From positions 124,001-188,000 of the forward strand of contig NZ_KZ819026.1 of NCBI RefSeq assembly GCF_003115845.1: a stretch of 64,000 bases of DNA, given 5' to 3'. The notes beneath the pieces were generated by a model that worked only from the letters and a program-made list of their open reading frames with translations, was not told the DNA's origin and ran no database searches. Shown here piece by piece: positions 18,767-26,736 of the stretch. The stretch's first letter is position 1; each line of letters starts with the position of its first letter. The stretch comes from Brenneria roseae subsp. roseae (GTDB lineage Bacteria; Pseudomonadota; Gammaproteobacteria; Enterobacterales; Enterobacteriaceae). The position numbers and the translations under genes were made by a program.

Positions 18767-18791
18767 ATCCCCTGCAAAATTAGCAGGGGAT
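18767..18791 (-). terminator. Hairpin downstream of minE
   Basis: ATCCCCTGC at 18767-18775 and GCAGGGGAT at 18783-18791 form a perfect 9-bp stem with loop AAAATTA. It begins 17 bases after the minE stop on the minus strand. The following sequence is AU-rich (ATTGTATATA) but not a pure U-run. It is probably the min operon terminator. The rest of the 300-bp rnd-minE gap holds nothing else I can name. Confidence 0.55.
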
Positions 18792-18807
18792 GGTTATGGC
18801 AGAAAAA

Positions 18808-19077
18808 TCATTTAGGTGTTTCTTCCGCCTCTGGCAATGTGACGTTCAACTCAAGTACGGAAATATCATCTCCTTTTTGCTCTAGTTGAACGGTTACCAT
18901 TTCCGGGTCAATCTGTACATATTTACAGATGACCTCAAGTATATCCCGTTTTAGCTGCGGCAGATAATGGGGTTCACTATCTCCCCGACGTCGCTCCGCG
19001 ACAATAATTTGCAGCCGTTCCTTGGCAATATTGGCTGTCGTTTTTTTGCGGGACAGAAAGAAGTCGAGTAATGCCAT
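18808..19077 (-). CDS. minE: Cell division topological factor MinE
   Basis: Stimulates MinD ATPase and drives the pole-to-pole oscillation that keeps MinC inhibition away from mid-cell. The protein has 89 residues. It has an N-terminal amphipathic membrane-targeting segment ([11 protein letters not shown]), the MinD-contact helix around 12-31 ([17 protein letters not shown]) and the C-terminal topological specificity domain. It starts 3 bases after the minD stop, the usual minCDE arrangement. Confidence 0.98.
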   Translation of the reverse strand: MALLDFFLSRKKTTANIAKERLQIIVAERRRGDSEPHYLPQLKRDILEVICKYVQIDPEMVTVQLEQKGDDISVLELNVTLPEAEETPK

Positions 19078-19080
19078 AAT

Positions 19081-19893
19081 TTATCCCCCAAAAAGTCGTT
19101 TAAGGAAACCTTTCTTCTCTTCCTCTACAAAGCGAAAAGCCTTCTCTTCGCCCAACAGGCGGTCTACGGTATCCGCATAGGCTTTGCCGGCATCGGACTC
19201 GACATCCAGAATAACCGGCTCACCCTGGTTGGACGCGCGTAGTACTGACTGATCTTCAGGAATCACGCCCACCAGCGGAATTCTGAGGATCTCAAGCACA
19301 TCTTCCATGCTCAACATATCGCCGCGGCTCACCCGGCCTGGGTTATAGCGAGTCAGCAGCAGGTGTTCCTTGATAGGTTCTTCTGAACGTTCCGCCCGGC
19401 GCGATTTTGACGAGAGAATGCCAAGAATACGGTCGGAGTCGCGAACGGAGGACACTTCCGGGTTGGTTGTGATGATAGCTTCATCGGCGAAATAAAGCGC
19501 CATCAGCGCGCCGGTTTCGATGCCCGCCGGCGAATCACAAACGATGAAGTCGAATTCCATTTCGCCCAGATCGTTCAGTATTTTCTCGACGCCTTCACGG
19601 GTCAACGCATCTTTATCACGCGTTTGCGACGCGGGCAGAATGTACAGATTATCCGTGCGCTTATCTTTGATCAGCGCCTGATTCAGAGTCGCATCACCTT
19701 GAATAACATTAACAAAATCATAAACTACGCGACGCTCGCATCCCATAATCAGGTCGAGGTTGCGCAAACCGATGTCAAAGTCGATGACAACGGTTTTTTT
19801 CCCTTTCCGGGCTAAACCGGTAGCAATGGCCGCGCTTGAAGTGGTCTTGCCAACGCCCCCTTTACCCGATGTAACAACAATGATGCGTGCCAT
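19081..19893 (-). CDS. minD: Septum site-determining ATPase MinD
   Basis: Membrane-cycling ParA-type ATPase that recruits MinC and is released by MinE. The 270 residues include the deviant Walker A GKGGVGKTT at about 10-18, switch I/II segments (DFDIGLRNLD, then DSPAGIE near 120), and the C-terminal amphipathic membrane-targeting helix ending KKGFLKRLFGG. It is the second gene of minCDE on the minus strand. Confidence 0.99.
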   Translation of the reverse strand: MARIIVVTSGKGGVGKTTSSAAIATGLARKGKKTVVIDFDIGLRNLDLIMGCERRVVYDFVNVIQGDATLNQALIKDKRTDNLYILPASQTRDKDALTREGVEKILNDLGEMEFDFIVCDSPAGIETGALMALYFADEAIITTNPEVSSVRDSDRILGILSSKSRRAERSEEPIKEHLLLTRYNPGRVSRGDMLSMEDVLEILRIPLVGVIPEDQSVLRASNQGEPVILDVESDAGKAYADTVDRLLGEEKAFRFVEEEKKGFLKRLFGG

Positions 19894-19982
19894 AAATGTT
19901 TCCTTGTCAAAGGGTTCAGAACGTATCCGTCAGGCTGTTCTCATTGTCACGGTCGGTGACGACAACGCCCGCTGGATAGGTA

Positions 19983-20669
19983 CTAGTCTAGAGGTTTTAT
20001 GTTTAAAACATTGTCCAGCAGGTTCAGGTTTATCCTTGCAGCCTGCCCGGAGTATGAAGCGGGTATCTGATCGCTCAGCCAATAACGGCCGGCGATGGAT
20101 ACAAGCTCAGCGGCCAGATGCGTGCAAAATATCTGGCTTTGTACATCGCCAGACACGCCGGCGAGGGCGCGGCCACGCATCATGCCATAAATATGAATAT
20201 TGCCATCGGCAATCACCTCGGCGCCCGCACTGACACTGCTGGTTACAATCAAGTCGCAGTTCCGGGCGTAAATCTGCTGACCGGAGCGTATCGGGGTATT
20301 GATGACTTTGGTTTTTACCACGGCAGGAACAGCAGCAACGGGTTCGATCGGACGGCGTTGCGCTTTACCCTCGCTCAGCAAAGGTAAGCCCGCCAGCGTA
20401 ATCGCCTGTTTCAACTGTTCGTCTTTACAGCCGCTGACGCCAACGACGCGCAGTCCGGTCGATGAAATAGCCTGTTGTAATGTTATCCAGTCGGTTTCCG
20501 CCGTCAATGCGGCGACATTAATGACAACGGGGGCATTTTTCAGAAAAGCGGGCGCTTGCTCGATCTTTTCCTGCAATGCCTGATAAATTACCTCGGGTTG
20601 GGAATCATGCAAATGAACAACCGATAAGGTAAAGCTGCTGCCTTTTAGCTCAATTGGCGTTAGTGACAT
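19983..20669 (-). CDS. minC: Septum site-determining inhibitor MinC
   Basis: Inhibitor of FtsZ ring assembly. The 228 residues comprise an N-terminal FtsZ-inhibiting domain (about 1-105), a Pro/Ala/Val-rich linker, and a C-terminal beta-helix domain (about 125-228) with the conserved [15 protein letters not shown] and [16 protein letters not shown] that dimerises and binds MinD. It is the first gene of the operon, divergent from ycgL across 137 bp. An 89-bp spacer separates it from minD. Confidence 0.98.
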   Translation of the reverse strand: MSLTPIELKGSSFTLSVVHLHDSQPEVIYQALQEKIEQAPAFLKNAPVVINVAALTAETDWITLQQAISSTGLRVVGVSGCKDEQLKQAITLAGLPLLSEGKAQRRPIEPVAAVPAVVKTKVINTPIRSGQQIYARNCDLIVTSSVSAGAEVIADGNIHIYGMMRGRALAGVSGDVQSQIFCTHLAAELVSIAGRYWLSDQIPASYSGQAARINLNLLDNVLNIKPLD

Positions 20670-20806
20670 CTATCCTGACTCAGTTTCAGCATCTTTTTAA
20701 TCCCCAGAGTAACATTTGAGACATGATATTCCAGAGCGCTGTAAGCATGTTATAGTCACAATTATATACAGGCAAGACGCCATTCCCATTAAACAGAGTA
20801 AAAAAG

Positions 20807-21064
20807 ATGTTTTGTGTGATCTATCGAAGTGCCAAACGTGACCAGACATATCTTTATGTCGAAAAAAAAGACGATTTTTCTCGCGTTCCGGAAGATCTGA
20901 TGAAAAGTTTTGGTACGCCGCATTTAGCCATGTTATTGCCGCTGGATGGCAGTAAGAAATTGGCCAATGCCGATATTGAAAAGGTGAAACAAGCACTCCG
21001 GGATCAGGGATTTTATCTACAGATTCCACCTCCGCCGGAAACGTTATTAAAGACGCTTTGGTAA
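20807..21064 (+). CDS. ycgL: YcgL-domain protein
   Basis: Small conserved cytoplasmic protein (85 residues) of the YcgL family, structure known in relatives, function not established. The sequence matches E. coli YcgL along its length, including [27 protein letters not shown] and the C-terminal [17 protein letters not shown] 20807 gives the conserved start. The upstream purine stretch AAAAAAG is a weak ribosome binding site. It is divergent from minC and is usually found beside the min operon. Confidence 0.93.
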   Translation: MFCVIYRSAKRDQTYLYVEKKDDFSRVPEDLMKSFGTPHLAMLLPLDGSKKLANADIEKVKQALRDQGFYLQIPPPPETLLKTLW

Positions 21065-21480
21065 ATGTAAAAAATTAATACCAGCATTTATTTTCAGATA
21101 ATGCCTTAGCCGTAATATTACGGAGCGGAGTATTCAAAAAAGCAACCTAAATAACCAGATCTCTCGTTGGAATAGTCAGCGCGGTATTTAACCGGCCTCA
21201 TCGCCGGATGACTTTACTCACTATTGTCAGCGATAGAAATTTGTCCGTTTGTTTTATACTGTGGCGTTCTCTACAGCGATTGGTGACGCTGGTGGCAGAA
21301 TTGCTATCCGGAATCATGTAGAAGAGGTTCCTGTTTCAGCATCGGCGATGCCATACTCTTTGTCGTGCGTTGGCATTATGATAGGTATGCGGTTGCCTTC
21401 AGGGCGATAGCCGACGGCGCAAGACAGCGGGAACGAACTGTTTTTACATAATCACTCATAGACAGGGCAGGAGAATATCC
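21065..21480. other. Intergenic region ycgL-ycgM
   Basis: 416 bp with no supportable gene. It contains the perfect 14-bp palindrome CCGTAATATTACGG at 21110-21123, about 46 bp past the ycgL stop, and a short GC hairpin CCGGC-CTCATC-GCCGG near 21191. The ycgM promoter must lie here. I could not define it with confidence. Confidence 0.5.
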
Positions 21481-22137
21481 ATGTATCAACACAGAGACTG
21501 GCAAGGGGCATTGCTTGATTTCCCAGTCAACAAAGTAGTATGTGTCGGTAGTAACTACTCGGAACATATCAAAGAAATGGGCAGCGCAACGCCAACCGAG
21601 CCAGTGTTGTTCATCAAACCTGAAACGTCACTGTGTGATTTGCGTCAGCCAGTGGCCATTCCTAAAAACCTTGGCACCGTCCATCATGAAGTCGAACTGG
21701 CCGTACTTATCGGTACGCCGCTGAAGCAGGCGAATGAAGAACGTGTCGCGCGGGCAATTGCCGGTTACGGCGTCGCGTTGGATTTGACGCTGCGTGATTT
21801 GCAGTCCGAATTGAAAAAGGCCGGACGGCCATGGGAAAAAGCGAAGGCGTTTGATGGCTCCTGTCCTCTTTCCGGTTTCATTCCGGTATCCGAGTTCGGC
21901 GATCCGCAGCAAACTGAACTGGGTGTCAAAGTGAATGACGAGGTTCGTCAGCAGGGGAATACCCGTGACATGATTACGCCGATTCTGCCGTTGATTGCCT
22001 ATATGAGCCGCTTCTTTACGTTGCGTGCGGGCGACATCATCCTGACCGGTACGCCGCAAGGCGTCGGGCCGATTCAATCCGGCGATATGCTGAAAATCAC
22101 AGTCAACGATCGTACCCTGAACACCCGCATTATCTGA
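21481..22137 (+). CDS. ycgM: Fumarylacetoacetate hydrolase-family protein YcgM
   Basis: Member of the FAH superfamily, which cleaves or decarboxylates small beta-diketo acids; relatives act as acylpyruvate hydrolase or oxaloacetate decarboxylase. The 218 residues show the family's metal-site motifs VHHEVELAVLIG (near 61-72) and DLTLRDLQ, and the C-terminal GDIILTGTPQGVGP. The ATG at 21481 follows CAGGAG at a normal distance. The gene order ycgL-ycgM-ycgN matches E. coli. The physiological substrate is not shown by the sequence. Confidence 0.94.
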   Translation: MYQHRDWQGALLDFPVNKVVCVGSNYSEHIKEMGSATPTEPVLFIKPETSLCDLRQPVAIPKNLGTVHHEVELAVLIGTPLKQANEERVARAIAGYGVALDLTLRDLQSELKKAGRPWEKAKAFDGSCPLSGFIPVSEFGDPQQTELGVKVNDEVRQQGNTRDMITPILPLIAYMSRFFTLRAGDIILTGTPQGVGPIQSGDMLKITVNDRTLNTRII

Positions 22138-22237
22138 TGATCTGGCTACCCGTTCCGCGCGGATGGGTAGCAAAACTTGCTCCCGCCTGCTAAACCCGTT
22201 ATACAGAGCACCCAAGAAAGATTAACTGGAAAAGAAA

Positions 22238-22684
22238 ATGACTGAACGCCCTTTTTGGCAGCACAAGACATTGTCAGAGATGTCCGATGATGAATGGGAG
22301 TCGCTGTGCGATGGCTGCGGTCAGTGCTGTTTGAATAAGCTGATTGATGAGGATACGGAGGAAATTTATTTCACCAACGTAGCCTGTAATCAACTGAATA
22401 TAAAAAGCTGTCAATGTCGTAACTATGAACGTCGTTTTGAGTATGAGCCTGACTGCATCAAGCTGACGCGAGAAAATCTGTTGACTTTCAACTGGCTACC
22501 GGCAACCTGCGCCTATCGTCTGATTAATGAAGGGAAAACGTTGCCGCATTGGCATCCGCTGATTACCGGCTCCAAGACAGCGATGCATGGCGAACGGATT
22601 TCTGTGCGCCATATTGCCGTGCGTGAAAGTGAGGTTATTGACTGGCAAGATCACATTTTGAACAAACCGGCGTGGGCAAGATAG
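22238..22684 (+). CDS. ycgN: YcgN, UPF0260 cysteine-cluster protein
   Basis: Cytoplasmic protein of 148 residues in the UPF0260 family (CxxCxxCC, zinc/iron-chelating type). The key feature is [11 protein letters not shown] at about residues 24-34, followed by further conserved cysteines in [20 protein letters not shown] and EPDCIKL, suggesting metal binding. Length and sequence match E. coli YcgN. The function is unknown. It follows ycgM by 100 bp in the same direction. Confidence 0.93.
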   Translation: MTERPFWQHKTLSEMSDDEWESLCDGCGQCCLNKLIDEDTEEIYFTNVACNQLNIKSCQCRNYERRFEYEPDCIKLTRENLLTFNWLPATCAYRLINEGKTLPHWHPLITGSKTAMHGERISVRHIAVRESEVIDWQDHILNKPAWAR

Positions 22685-22725
22685 CCATAATCCACGTTCT
22701 TCCCTGTGCAATTTCCAATATGCTG

Positions 22726-22731
22726 TATAAT
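22726..22731 (+). promoter_or_regulatory. Promoter -10 element of the 65-residue gene
   Basis: A perfect TATAAT lies 38 bp before the ATG at 22769, with only a poor -35 match about 17 bp upstream. Together with the ribosome binding site AGGAGG at 22755-22760 it suggests the small gene is transcribed on its own rather than only by read-through from ycgN. Confidence 0.55.
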
Positions 22732-22768
22732 TTTAATACACCAGCAAATAGCACAGGAGGAAGAACGG

Positions 22769-22966
22769 ATGATTAACTTTGAAAAAATCATTATTCAATA
22801 CAGCGATCAGTACACTGATTTTGCTGCCTCCACGATCGCTTTTATGGAAAGTCAGCAGAAAGCGATCAACGCTGATGAGGTGTCGAAAAATATTCCTAAA
22901 GAGAAGAGACAATTTTTCAAAGAGAGATTAGTCCATTACCGGCGTATCTATCGCCCTCAGCAGTGA
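22769..22966 (+). CDS. Unrecognised 65-residue protein
   Basis: I do not recognise this protein. It is hydrophilic, without a signal peptide or membrane segment, begins MINFEKIIIQYSDQY and ends with a basic, aromatic C-terminus (ERLVHYRRIYRPQQ). Helix-favouring composition suggests a small helical protein. Evidence that it is real: a textbook AGGAGG at 8 bases from ATG, a TATAAT upstream, and a GC-rich terminator directly downstream, all within 300 bp. E. coli has no gene like it between ycgN and dsbB. It might be a lineage-specific regulator or adaptor, but nothing in the sequence says so. Confidence 0.75.
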   Translation: MINFEKIIIQYSDQYTDFAASTIAFMESQQKAINADEVSKNIPKEKRQFFKERLVHYRRIYRPQQ

Positions 22967-22989
22967 AGGAGCGTTCTGTGTTTCAACCT

Positions 22990-23030
22990 GATCACACTCT
23001 GCCCGGGTGTGATCCCGGGCCTTTTGTTTT
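22990..23030 (+). terminator. Terminator with an overlapping alternative hairpin
   Basis: GCCCGGG at 23001-23007 and CCCGGGC at 23014-23020 form an all-GC 7-bp stem followed by CTTTTGTTTT, an intrinsic terminator for the small gene. GATCACAC at 22990-22997 and GTGTGATC at 23007-23014 form a competing 8-bp stem that shares bases with the first, so only one can fully form. Confidence 0.78.
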
Positions 23031-23041
23031 TCTTCTGTTAC

Positions 23042-23572
23042 TCAGCGACTGAAGAGGTCGCGACGCTTGGGGCGAAAAGGCTGAGCAATCAGGACCAATA
23101 CCGCAATCAGTAAATAAGCCGCGAAAATACCGACTAACCACTGTGGCATTTCCAGTGACAACCACTGCCATTGACGTTCGGAACAGTCTCCTGAAGCATT
23201 GAACACCGCTGGAATCCATTTATCCAGCGGCAGCCATGACGGAAAACTGACAAAGAAGTCACAGGTGTTAAATGGGGACGGGTTAAGCAGTATATCCGTA
23301 TGTTTCCAGGCGAGGCGCAGGCCTTCAAATGCGCTGTATATCCAAAGTCCGATCGCGGGATAACGCAGCAAGCCGGCCGGGGCAATCGCTCCCAGCAAAC
23401 CTGCGCCCATCACGCCAAAAAGCGCATTGCGTTGATAGATGCAAAGTACGCAAGGCTTCAAGAGCATGACGTGCTGGAAATAAAGCGCGACCAATTCCAG
23501 AATCAAGGCTGTCAACGCCAGTAACAACCAGGCACCGCGCCCGCGTGAGCAACGGTTAAGAAATCGCAACAT
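23042..23572 (-). CDS. dsbB: Disulfide bond formation protein DsbB
   Basis: Inner-membrane quinone-dependent oxidase that regenerates DsbA in the periplasm. The 176 residues have four membrane segments. The redox-active pairs are intact: Cys41-Cys44 (PCVLC) in the first periplasmic loop and Cys104/Cys130 in the second. The C-terminus is basic (PKRRDLFSR), consistent with a cytoplasmic end. In E. coli the gene follows nhaB on the same strand. Here the corresponding upstream region holds only a remnant. Confidence 0.98.
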   Translation of the reverse strand: MLRFLNRCSRGRGAWLLLALTALILELVALYFQHVMLLKPCVLCIYQRNALFGVMGAGLLGAIAPAGLLRYPAIGLWIYSAFEGLRLAWKHTDILLNPSPFNTCDFFVSFPSWLPLDKWIPAVFNASGDCSERQWQWLSLEMPQWLVGIFAAYLLIAVLVLIAQPFRPKRRDLFSR

Positions 23573-23704
23573 AACAAGTATTCCATGCTAAAAATGATCG
23601 AATCAGCAGTGTAAACCGATTTGGTTTCACCACCATCATTTCACTGTGCAAAACGTAACAATCTATTTATTTGATTCTTTTCTTTAATTCTATGACGGTA
23701 CGAC

Positions 23705-23737
23705 GATGGCGAAGAAGCTATCGGGTTCTCCGCCATC
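23705..23737. other. Imperfect 12-bp hairpin upstream of dsbB
   Basis: GATGGCGAAGAA at 23705-23716 pairs with TTCTCCGCCATC at 23726-23737 with one mismatch and a 9-base loop. No U-run follows on either strand. It lies between dsbB and the nhaB remnant, where an nhaB 3' hairpin would be expected. Confidence 0.4.
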
Positions 23738-23776
23738 ACTTTCCCACCGTCCAACTACTATACACGATTGTGGCGA

Positions 23777-23881
23777 TTAATGGCTGCCTGATGCATGCAA
23801 ATCCGGCGGCGGAATCCGGTGTCGCAGCAGGAAACCGATAAGCGGCGCGAGCGTGAATTCAACTCCGGCAGGGAGTAGCAT
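23777..23881 (-). pseudogene. nhaB: Remnant of the nhaB 3' end
   Basis: A 34-codon open stretch on the minus strand contains VEFTLAPLIGFLL, which matches the C-terminal region of the sodium/proton antiporter NhaB (E. coli has VEFTLAP in the same place). It lies exactly where nhaB sits in E. coli, between dsbB and fadR and in the same orientation, with the C-terminal end toward dsbB as expected. A full-length NhaB is about 510 residues; no other part is recognisable in the roughly 490-bp gap. I read this as an eroded gene. The match is short, so confidence is moderate. Confidence 0.55.
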
Positions 23882-24008
23882 CATATCTGAAATTTTTTAT
23901 AATCAAGCGGGAATATATCGTCGGCAGCCCCAATGGTTTTGTTTGCAGTCACAGTTTTACCTCGAATGTGATTTGTGTATGGCTGCGACGCTATATCATG
24001 TTTAGTTC

Positions 24009-24025
24009 GTCTGGTATGATGAGTC
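24009..24025 (+). promoter_or_regulatory. fadR promoter overlapping a FadR operator-like site
   Basis: CTGGTATGATGAGT at 24011-24024 is identical to the core of the E. coli fadD operator as I recall it. The same bases contain an extended -10 promoter (TGG followed by TATGAT at 24015-24020), so the similarity may partly reflect the promoter. The site is 40 bp before fadR and may allow autoregulation. Confidence 0.5.
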
Positions 24026-24064
24026 AGCTGTCATCGGTAAATATCGCTACGGAATATCAAACTC

Positions 24065-24784
24065 ATGGTCATAAAGGCGCAAAGTCCGGCTGGGTTCGCG
24101 GAAGAATATATCATTGAAAGTATATGGAATAACCGCTTTCCTCCAGGTTCAATTCTGCCAGCAGAAAGAGAGCTTTCCGAACTGATAGGGGTAACCCGTA
24201 CGACGTTGCGCGAGGTGCTTCAGCGTTTGGCGCGTGATGGCTGGCTAACCATTCAGCATGGAAAGCCAACGAAAATCAATAACTTCTGGGAAACTTCTGG
24301 ACTGAATATTCTGGAGACGCTGGCGAGACTCGATCATGATAGCGTACCGCAACTGATTGATAATCTTCTGGCTGTGCGAACTAATATTGCGGCGATTTTT
24401 ATCCGCACGGCGTTGCGGCAACACCCTGAAAAAACGCGCGAAGTGTTAACTCAGACGGGCTCGGTGGATGACAACGCGGATGCTTTCGCTCAGCTTGATT
24501 ATAATGTTTTCCGCGGACTGGCTTTTGCCTCGGGCAATCCTATCTATGGTCTTATCCTTAACGGATTGAAAGGCCTGTATATCCGCGTTGGCCGCTATTA
24601 TTTCTCTAATCCCGACGCGCGCAAACTGGCGATGGATTTTTATGGCCGGCTGGAAGTATTGTGCCGCGACGGGTTGTATGAGCAGGTGATGGATGTGGTC
24701 AGACACTACGGTAAGGAAAGCGGCGCTATCTGGCACAGTATGCAGAGCTCTATCCCACGGGATATTGCTGAAATTCGCCGTTGA
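24065..24784 (+). CDS. fadR: Fatty acid metabolism regulator FadR
   Basis: GntR-family transcription factor that represses fatty-acid degradation genes (such as fadD) and activates unsaturated fatty-acid synthesis; long-chain acyl-CoA releases it from DNA. The 239 residues have an N-terminal winged helix (about 1-75, with [32 protein letters not shown]) and a C-terminal FCD-type acyl-CoA-binding domain. The sequence matches E. coli FadR throughout. It is divergent from the eroded nhaB, as in E. coli. Confidence 0.98.
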   Translation: MVIKAQSPAGFAEEYIIESIWNNRFPPGSILPAERELSELIGVTRTTLREVLQRLARDGWLTIQHGKPTKINNFWETSGLNILETLARLDHDSVPQLIDNLLAVRTNIAAIFIRTALRQHPEKTREVLTQTGSVDDNADAFAQLDYNVFRGLAFASGNPIYGLILNGLKGLYIRVGRYYFSNPDARKLAMDFYGRLEVLCRDGLYEQVMDVVRHYGKESGAIWHSMQSSIPRDIAEIRR

Positions 24785-24839
24785 GCAAATCTGAAAAAAT
24801 CGCCGCGGAGTAACGGCCTGTTCCTGCCGTCATAAAAAA

Positions 24840-24863
24840 GGGTATTCAGCTTGCTGAATACCC
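24840..24863. terminator. Bidirectional terminator between fadR and ycgB
   Basis: A perfect 10-bp stem, GGGTATTCAG / CTGAATACCC, has loop CTTG. On the minus strand it is followed by six T residues, and on the plus strand by GTGGTTGTTTTTC. It lies between two convergent genes. Confidence 0.85.
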
Positions 24864-24887
24864 GTGGTTGTTTTTCTCCGTAGAGCG

Positions 24888-26429
24888 TCAGGATGTCGTC
24901 GCGGTATTTCGCGGCGGACACCGCTCCAGCAGCTCTACGCTGCCGTCAGTATTATCCTGCTCAAGATACACATCAAATCCCCACAGGCGATGAACGTGTT
25001 TCATCACTTCACGGCTGCTTTTATCCAGCGGCGCACGATTGTGGGGAATATAGCGTAACGTCAGCGAACGGTTACCGCGCAAATCCACATTCCATACCTG
25101 AATATTGGGCTCCAGATGACTCAGGTTATATTGCGCGGACAACTCCTGGCGGATTAAGCGATAACCTTCTTCATCATGAATCGCGGCAATTTCCAGATAG
25201 TTGTTGTGATCGTCATCCAGCACGGTGAACAGCCTGAAATCCCGCATGACTTTTGGTGACAGGAACTGGCTGATGAAACTCTCGTCTTTGAAGTTCTGCA
25301 TGGCGAAATGCAACGTATCCAGCCAGTCCTTACCAGCGATATCCGGGAACCAGTAGCGGTCTTCTTCCGTGGGCTCCTGGCATATGCGTTTGATGTCCTG
25401 GAACATGGCAAACCCCAGAGCATAAGGGTTGATGCCGTTGTAATACGGACTGTTGTATGGCGGCTGATAGATTACGTTGGTATGGCTATGCAGAAACTCC
25501 ATCATGAAACGCTCCGATACCCGACCTTCATCATAAAGATGATTGAGGATCGTGTAGTGCCAGAACGTGGCCCAGCCTTCATTCATGACCTGAGTCTGTT
25601 TTTGCGGATAGAAATACTGACTGACTTTACGCACGATACGCAAAATTTCACGCTGCCACGGTTCCAGTAGCGGCGCGTTCTTTTCCATAAAGTACAACAG
25701 ATTTTCCTGCGGCTCCTGGGGAAAGCGACGGGCCTGTTCAGGTGAAATACCCTGTTCGCGTCGTGGCAGCGTTTTCCACAGTTCGTTAACCTGACTTTGC
25801 AGATATTCTTCGCGGCTTTTTTGCCGGGATTTTTCCTCTTCCAGTGAAATTTTCTGCGGCCGTTTGTAGCGATCCACGCCGTAATTCATCAAGGCATGGC
25901 AGGAGTCCAGCAGGCGTTCAACCTCTTCGACGCCATAACGCTCTTCACACCGCGAGATATACTGCCGGGCAAAAATCAGATAGTCGACGATAGAGCCGGC
26001 ATCGGTCCAACTGCGGAACAGATAGTTTCCTTTGAAGAACGAGTTATGCCCATAGCAAGCATGCGCCATGACCAGCGCTTGCATGGGCATGGTGTTTTCT
26101 TCCATCAGATAGGCAATACAGGGATCGGAATTGATAACGATTTCGTACGCCAGCCCTTGTTGACCGTGCTTGTAGCGCTGCTCGGTTTCAATGAACTTTT
26201 TCCCGAACGACCAGTGAGCATAATTGATCGGCATGCCGATACTGGAATAGGCATCCATCATCTGCTCCGACGTAATCACTTCAATTTGATGCGGATACGT
26301 ATCCAGCCGATAATATTTCGCTACCCGATCTATCTCATCAAGGTAGACCTGTAATAGCTCGAACGACCAGTCTGGTCCGTCATCAAGACGATTAGGTTTC
26401 TTTACCCGATTATCAGTCGATATAGCCAT
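24888..26429 (-). CDS. ycgB: YcgB, SpoVR-family protein
   Basis: SpoVR-family protein of 513 residues, homologous to E. coli YcgB and to Bacillus SpoVR (spore cortex). In gammaproteobacteria its function is not settled, but it co-occurs with the PrkA-type kinase YeaG and with YeaH; all three are encoded in this 6.5-kb stretch. Recognisable segments are DTYPHQIEVITSEQMMDAYSS, AHACYGHNSFFKGNY, NEGWATFWHYTILN and PHNRAPLDKSSREVMKHVHRLWGF. The ATG at 26429 is chosen because an AGGGGG stretch lies about 8 bases upstream and the E. coli start aligns. An upstream in-frame start at 26474 adds 15 unrelated residues. Confidence 0.95.
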   Translation of the reverse strand: MAISTDNRVKKPNRLDDGPDWSFELLQVYLDEIDRVAKYYRLDTYPHQIEVITSEQMMDAYSSIGMPINYAHWSFGKKFIETEQRYKHGQQGLAYEIVINSDPCIAYLMEENTMPMQALVMAHACYGHNSFFKGNYLFRSWTDAGSIVDYLIFARQYISRCEERYGVEEVERLLDSCHALMNYGVDRYKRPQKISLEEEKSRQKSREEYLQSQVNELWKTLPRREQGISPEQARRFPQEPQENLLYFMEKNAPLLEPWQREILRIVRKVSQYFYPQKQTQVMNEGWATFWHYTILNHLYDEGRVSERFMMEFLHSHTNVIYQPPYNSPYYNGINPYALGFAMFQDIKRICQEPTEEDRYWFPDIAGKDWLDTLHFAMQNFKDESFISQFLSPKVMRDFRLFTVLDDDHNNYLEIAAIHDEEGYRLIRQELSAQYNLSHLEPNIQVWNVDLRGNRSLTLRYIPHNRAPLDKSSREVMKHVHRLWGFDVYLEQDNTDGSVELLERCPPRNTATTS

Positions 26430-26736
26430 CAGCGCGCCCCCTACATGACAATCTGCACGGTATCGTACAGACATTATTAATCGTAGCTCAATCTGGTAAA
26501 AGTAGTGAGAAAACGGTGGGTTGGGAAAAAATATTCATGGGATGAATACGCATCATACGATGCGTGGCCGGGAAAAGAATAATAGATAAATGCTATATCT
26601 GCGCCTGATGACAATTTTTATCTAAATGCTAGAGTAGTCTTCTATTCCACTATAGAAGTGGTTTTTTATTCCAATGGATAGGTAATTGACCAGCATATTG
26701 CATGGTGATTAGGAAAAAGAGAGGGGATAAGTAAAA
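26430..26736. other. Divergent promoter region of ycgB and dadA
   Basis: 307 bp, AT-rich, with no gene. It must hold promoters in both directions. E. coli dadA is controlled by CRP and Lrp, but no clear CRP box (TGTGA-N6-TCACA) was found. A short stem-like repeat (TAGAGTAGTCTTCTATTCCACTATA region) lies at about 26630-26660. Confidence 0.45.

Noticed and set aside
23881-23952. 23-codon minus-strand frame (starts VTANKTIGAADD) just before the nhaB remnant
   Set aside because: It has a fair ribosome binding site (GAGGTAAAACT) but no similarity to the NhaB N-terminus or any protein known to me, and it is too short to support.
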